Shown: one piece after another, positions 61,658-64,000 of the stretch
Layout: each line of letters opens with the position of its first letter
Numbering within the stretch: position 1 is the first letter of the stretch
Assembly: GCF_900172355.1 (NCBI RefSeq)
Contig: NZ_FWFZ01000008.1
Span: forward strand, 124,001 to 188,000
DNA length: 64,000 bases
Reading direction: 5' to 3'
Source: Roseisalinus antarcticus
GTDB lineage: Bacteria > Pseudomonadota > Alphaproteobacteria > Rhodobacterales > Rhodobacteraceae
Translations under genes and position numbers: made by a program
Notes under the pieces: generated by a model
Seen by the model: only the letters and a program-made list of their open reading frames with translations
Told to the model about the DNA's origin: nothing
Database searches by the model: none

Positions 61658-62004
61658 GATCAATGTTCTATATCTTGTCCGCTCTCACCGTGATCGGCCT
61701 AGCCTTCTGGGCCTACCGGCAGAATTACCAGACCCAGGCCGCCATCGCCGAGGTGCGCCAGCTGCATCGCGACATCGGCCTTGCGCATGAGCGGCTGGGC
61801 ATCCTGCGCGCCGAATGGGCCTATCTCAACCGTCCCGACCGCCTGCGCGACCTGACCGAACTGAACTTCGACCGGCTGGGCCTGCTGCCGCTGATGCCGG
61901 AGGCCTTCGGCCGCGTCGACCGGATCAATTATCCGATCCCCGCCCTGTCGCCGATCACCGATCCGATCGAAGTCTCCAGCCAGCAAGGAGCCGAATTCCC
62001 ATGA
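61654..62004 (+). CDS. ftsL: Cell division protein FtsL
   Basis: 116 residues. Single N-terminal membrane helix ([20 protein letters not shown]) and a periplasmic coiled coil with heptads ([20 protein letters not shown]) ending [13 protein letters not shown]. Bridges FtsQ/FtsB to FtsI/FtsW. ATG overlaps rsmH (ATGA) and its own stop overlaps ftsI. Confidence 0.92.
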   Translation: MRSMFYILSALTVIGLAFWAYRQNYQTQAAIAEVRQLHRDIGLAHERLGILRAEWAYLNRPDRLRDLTELNFDRLGLLPLMPEAFGRVDRINYPIPALSPITDPIEVSSQQGAEFP

Positions 62005-63785
62005 TCCGCCGTCCCCTTCGCCCGCTCGCCCGTATCCTGAAAGCCCGTGCCGAGGGTGGAAATCCCGACGCCATCGAGGCCGAGAACCTGCGTCTGCGCC
62101 ATGAAGAGATGCGCGACCGGGCCCGCGCCCGCGCCGAGGGGCGCCTGGTGGTGCTGGGCGCCTGCTTCTTCATCGCCTTCGCCACCATCGGTGGGCGCAT
62201 GGGGGTGATGGCAGCGTCCGAAACGTCGGAACCCGAGGTCAGCGCCGGCGGCAATCCGATCATCGGCACCCGCGCCGAGATCGTCGACCGCAATGGCCGG
62301 GTGCTGGCGACGAACCTCGACACCCATGCGCTCTATGTCCAGACCCGTGACATGATCGACCCCGAGGCCGCGGCCAGGGGGCTGGTCGAGATCTTTCCCG
62401 ACATGGACGAGGAGGACCTGCTCGAGAAATTCACCGGGGCGCGGAATTTCCACTGGCTGCGGCGCCAGATCAGCCCCGAGCAGATGCAGGCCGTCCACGA
62501 GCTGGGCCAGCCCGGACTGCTGTTCGGCCCGCGCGAGATGCGGCTCTACCCCAACGGGTCCGTCGGTGCGCATCTGCTGGGCGGGGCCACCTATGGCGAC
62601 GAAGGGGTGAACGCGGCCGAACTCAAGGGCGTGGCCGGGGTCGAGCGGTATTTCGACGCCTATCTCAGCGATCCGGCGAACGAGGGCGCCCCGTTGCAGC
62701 TGTCCATCGACCTGAGCGTGCAGGCGGCGATCGAGCGGGTGCTGCAGGGCGGCATGATGCTGATGAACGCCAAGGGCGCGGCGGCGGTGTTGATGGATGT
62801 CCACAGCGGAGAGATCCTCTCCATGGTGAGCCTGCCCGATTTCGATCCCAACAACCGACCCGTGGCCGTTGAGGGCGACCGCGACGACAGCCCGGTCTTC
62901 AACCGCGCCCTTCAGGGGGTCTACGAGCTTGGGTCGGTGTTCAAGATCTTCGCCATCAGCCAGGCGCTGGAGCTGGGCCTGCTGGGCCCCGACACGATGG
63001 TCGACACCCAGGGGCCGCTGACCTGGGGACGTTTCCGCATCAATGACTTCCACAATTACGGACCCGAGCTTTCGGCGACCGACGTCATCGTGCGGTCCTC
63101 CAACGTGGGCATCGCGCGTATCGCCATGCAGATCGGCGCGACCCGGCAGCGCGCGTTTCTGGGCGAGCTGGGCTTTCTGGAGCCGACGACCGTCGAGATG
63201 GTCGAGGCGCCGACCGGGGCGCCGCTGCTGCCGGCGAACTGGTCCGAGATCTCGACGATGACAATCTCATACGGCCACGGGCTTTCGGCCTCCCCGCTGC
63301 ACCTGGCGCAGGGCTATGCCAGCCTGCTCAATGGCGGCACAAGGGTCTCGCCGACGCTGCTGCGGCGGACGGGGCCGATCGTGCCGGGCCCACGCGTCGT
63401 GTCCGAACGTGTCTCGGCGGCGGCACGCAGCATGCTGCGCCAGGTCGTCGTGCGCGGCACGGCCAGCTTCGGCGAGGTGCCGGGCTACGAGGTCGGCGGC
63501 AAGACCGGGACCGCCGACAAGCCCAGGCCGCAGGGCGGCTATTACGACGACCGGGTGATCGCCACCTTCGCCTCGGTCTTTCCGGCGGACGACCCGCGCT
63601 ACGTGCTGATCGTCACGCTCGACGAACCGGTCGAGACCTCGGGCAGCGAGCCCCGCCGCACCGCCGGCTGGACCGCCGTGCCGGTGGCCGCCGAGGTGAT
63701 CCGCCGGGCCGCGCCGCTGCTTGGGCTGCGACCGGACGTTGAATCTGTTGTCCCGACAAGTGTAACACTCACCGCAACAAGGTGA
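62001..63785 (+). CDS. ftsI: Division peptidoglycan transpeptidase FtsI (PBP3)
   Basis: 594 residues. Membrane anchor at about 46-66; pedestal domain with ARAEIVDRNGRVLATNL; transpeptidase domain with Ser312 in SVFK (ELGSVFKIF), SSN (VIVRSSNVGIARIA) and KTGT (GGKTGTADKP). Cross-links septal peptidoglycan with FtsW. ATG 62001 overlaps ftsL (ATGA). Confidence 0.97.
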   Translation: MIRRPLRPLARILKARAEGGNPDAIEAENLRLRHEEMRDRARARAEGRLVVLGACFFIAFATIGGRMGVMAASETSEPEVSAGGNPIIGTRAEIVDRNGRVLATNLDTHALYVQTRDMIDPEAAARGLVEIFPDMDEEDLLEKFTGARNFHWLRRQISPEQMQAVHELGQPGLLFGPREMRLYPNGSVGAHLLGGATYGDEGVNAAELKGVAGVERYFDAYLSDPANEGAPLQLSIDLSVQAAIERVLQGGMMLMNAKGAAAVLMDVHSGEILSMVSLPDFDPNNRPVAVEGDRDDSPVFNRALQGVYELGSVFKIFAISQALELGLLGPDTMVDTQGPLTWGRFRINDFHNYGPELSATDVIVRSSNVGIARIAMQIGATRQRAFLGELGFLEPTTVEMVEAPTGAPLLPANWSEISTMTISYGHGLSASPLHLAQGYASLLNGGTRVSPTLLRRTGPIVPGPRVVSERVSAAARSMLRQVVVRGTASFGEVPGYEVGGKTGTADKPRPQGGYYDDRVIATFASVFPADDPRYVLIVTLDEPVETSGSEPRRTAGWTAVPVAAEVIRRAAPLLGLRPDVESVVPTSVTLTATR

Positions 63786-63792
63786 GGGTTCC

Positions 63793-64000
63793 ATGACCAG
63801 CGCACGGCCGGACGAACAGACAAAGACACTCTCGACCCTGGGGCTGAGCGCCCAGGGCGGGCGCGAGGCGATCATCACCGGTATCACGACGGACAGTCGC
63901 GAGGTGATGCCGGGCTATCTGTTCGCCGCGCTGCCGGGTACCCAGCACCACGGGGCCGAATTCATCGCCACGGCGCTGGCGCAGCAGGCCGGGGCGATCC
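63793..64000 (+). CDS. murE: UDP-MurNAc-tripeptide ligase MurE (3' end outside window)
   Basis: The first 69 codons. ITGITTDSREVMPGYLFAAL followed by PGTQHHGAEFI matches the N-terminal uridine-binding domain of MurE, with the T-D-S-R motif. The enzyme adds meso-diaminopimelate to UDP-MurNAc-L-Ala-D-Glu. ATG 63793 with AGGTGAGGG upstream, 7 bp after ftsI, as expected in the dcw cluster. Confidence 0.9.
   Translation, partial: MTSARPDEQTKTLSTLGLSAQGGREAIITGITTDSREVMPGYLFAALPGTQHHGAEFIATALAQQAGAI

Overview
The window is chromosomal DNA of an alphaproteobacterium of the Rhodobacteraceae (Roseobacter/Rhodobacter relatives). The evidence is high GC, dense short-overlap operons (ATGA and GTGA junctions), family-typical gene sets (bufferin operon, DUF1127 gene followed by CUCCUCCC-loop RNA hairpins, LdtR-like MarR regulator) and intergenic palindromes of Rhodobacteraceae type. 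No rRNA, tRNA, CRISPR array, prophage or integron was seen. Most of the window is core genome with a few accessory insertions.

Layout. 1-1183: end of an XRE-type regulator, sdhE and a MarR regulator; then a small zinc-ribbon membrane protein. 2009-10741 (minus): a nine-gene polar-amine operon made of a complete PAAT-type ABC importer, two glutamine-synthetase-like gamma-glutamyl ligases, a class I amidotransferase, a methyltransferase remnant and a PuuB-like FAD oxidase, probably uptake plus gamma-glutamylation of an amine or amino acid. 10836-14391: cytoplasmic PhnD-like protein, TerB-like protein, rlmJ, a MipA-like outer-membrane protein and a YafY regulator. 14551-16973 (plus): tatABC with a DUF815 ATPase. 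17095-23451 (minus): nlpD-like, pcm, surE, SDR, a sulfotransferase-like gene, purF and small genes. 23615-27540 (plus): a DNA-binding/hydrolase fusion and the cyanide-insensitive bd oxidase cioAB with a 31-residue DUF2474 subunit. 27622-31752: cvpA, radA, an RNA methyltransferase and a DMT exporter.

31798-37662 (minus): a DegT/StrS aminotransferase, two DUF1194 secreted proteins, a glyoxalase, then a predicted Slam (type XI secretion) outer-membrane protein paired with a lipoprotein. 37860-40310: thyX, an AT-richer orphan gene, and a REP-associated tyrosine transposase between two palindrome modules. 40662-42456: SH3 protein, cspA, an ArsC-like protein and a membrane protein. 42440-44927 (minus): a complete bufferin (copper-binding peptide) operon. 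45157-47103: thrS. 47324-49339: a frameshifted MFS transporter and a hydrolase. 49425-56055: Hsp70-like protein, sugar-type MFS, hydrolase, two paralogous LysM plus solute-binding proteins and a hydrolase-fold protein lacking catalytic residues. 56043-56182 is a 28-bp minisatellite.

57133-57753 (minus) is the most striking non-coding region: a DUF1127 gene followed by seven consecutive hairpins, each with a CUCCUCCUCCC-type loop, the last ending in a U-tract terminator. This matches the CcsR ('cuckoo') stress sRNA locus of Rhodobacter but with more hairpins than I recall for R. sphaeroides. 58014-59563: mrp and a GNAT gene. 60194 to the end: the start of the division and cell-wall (dcw) cluster, mraZ-rsmH-ftsL-ftsI-murE, behind a leader of about 630 bp.
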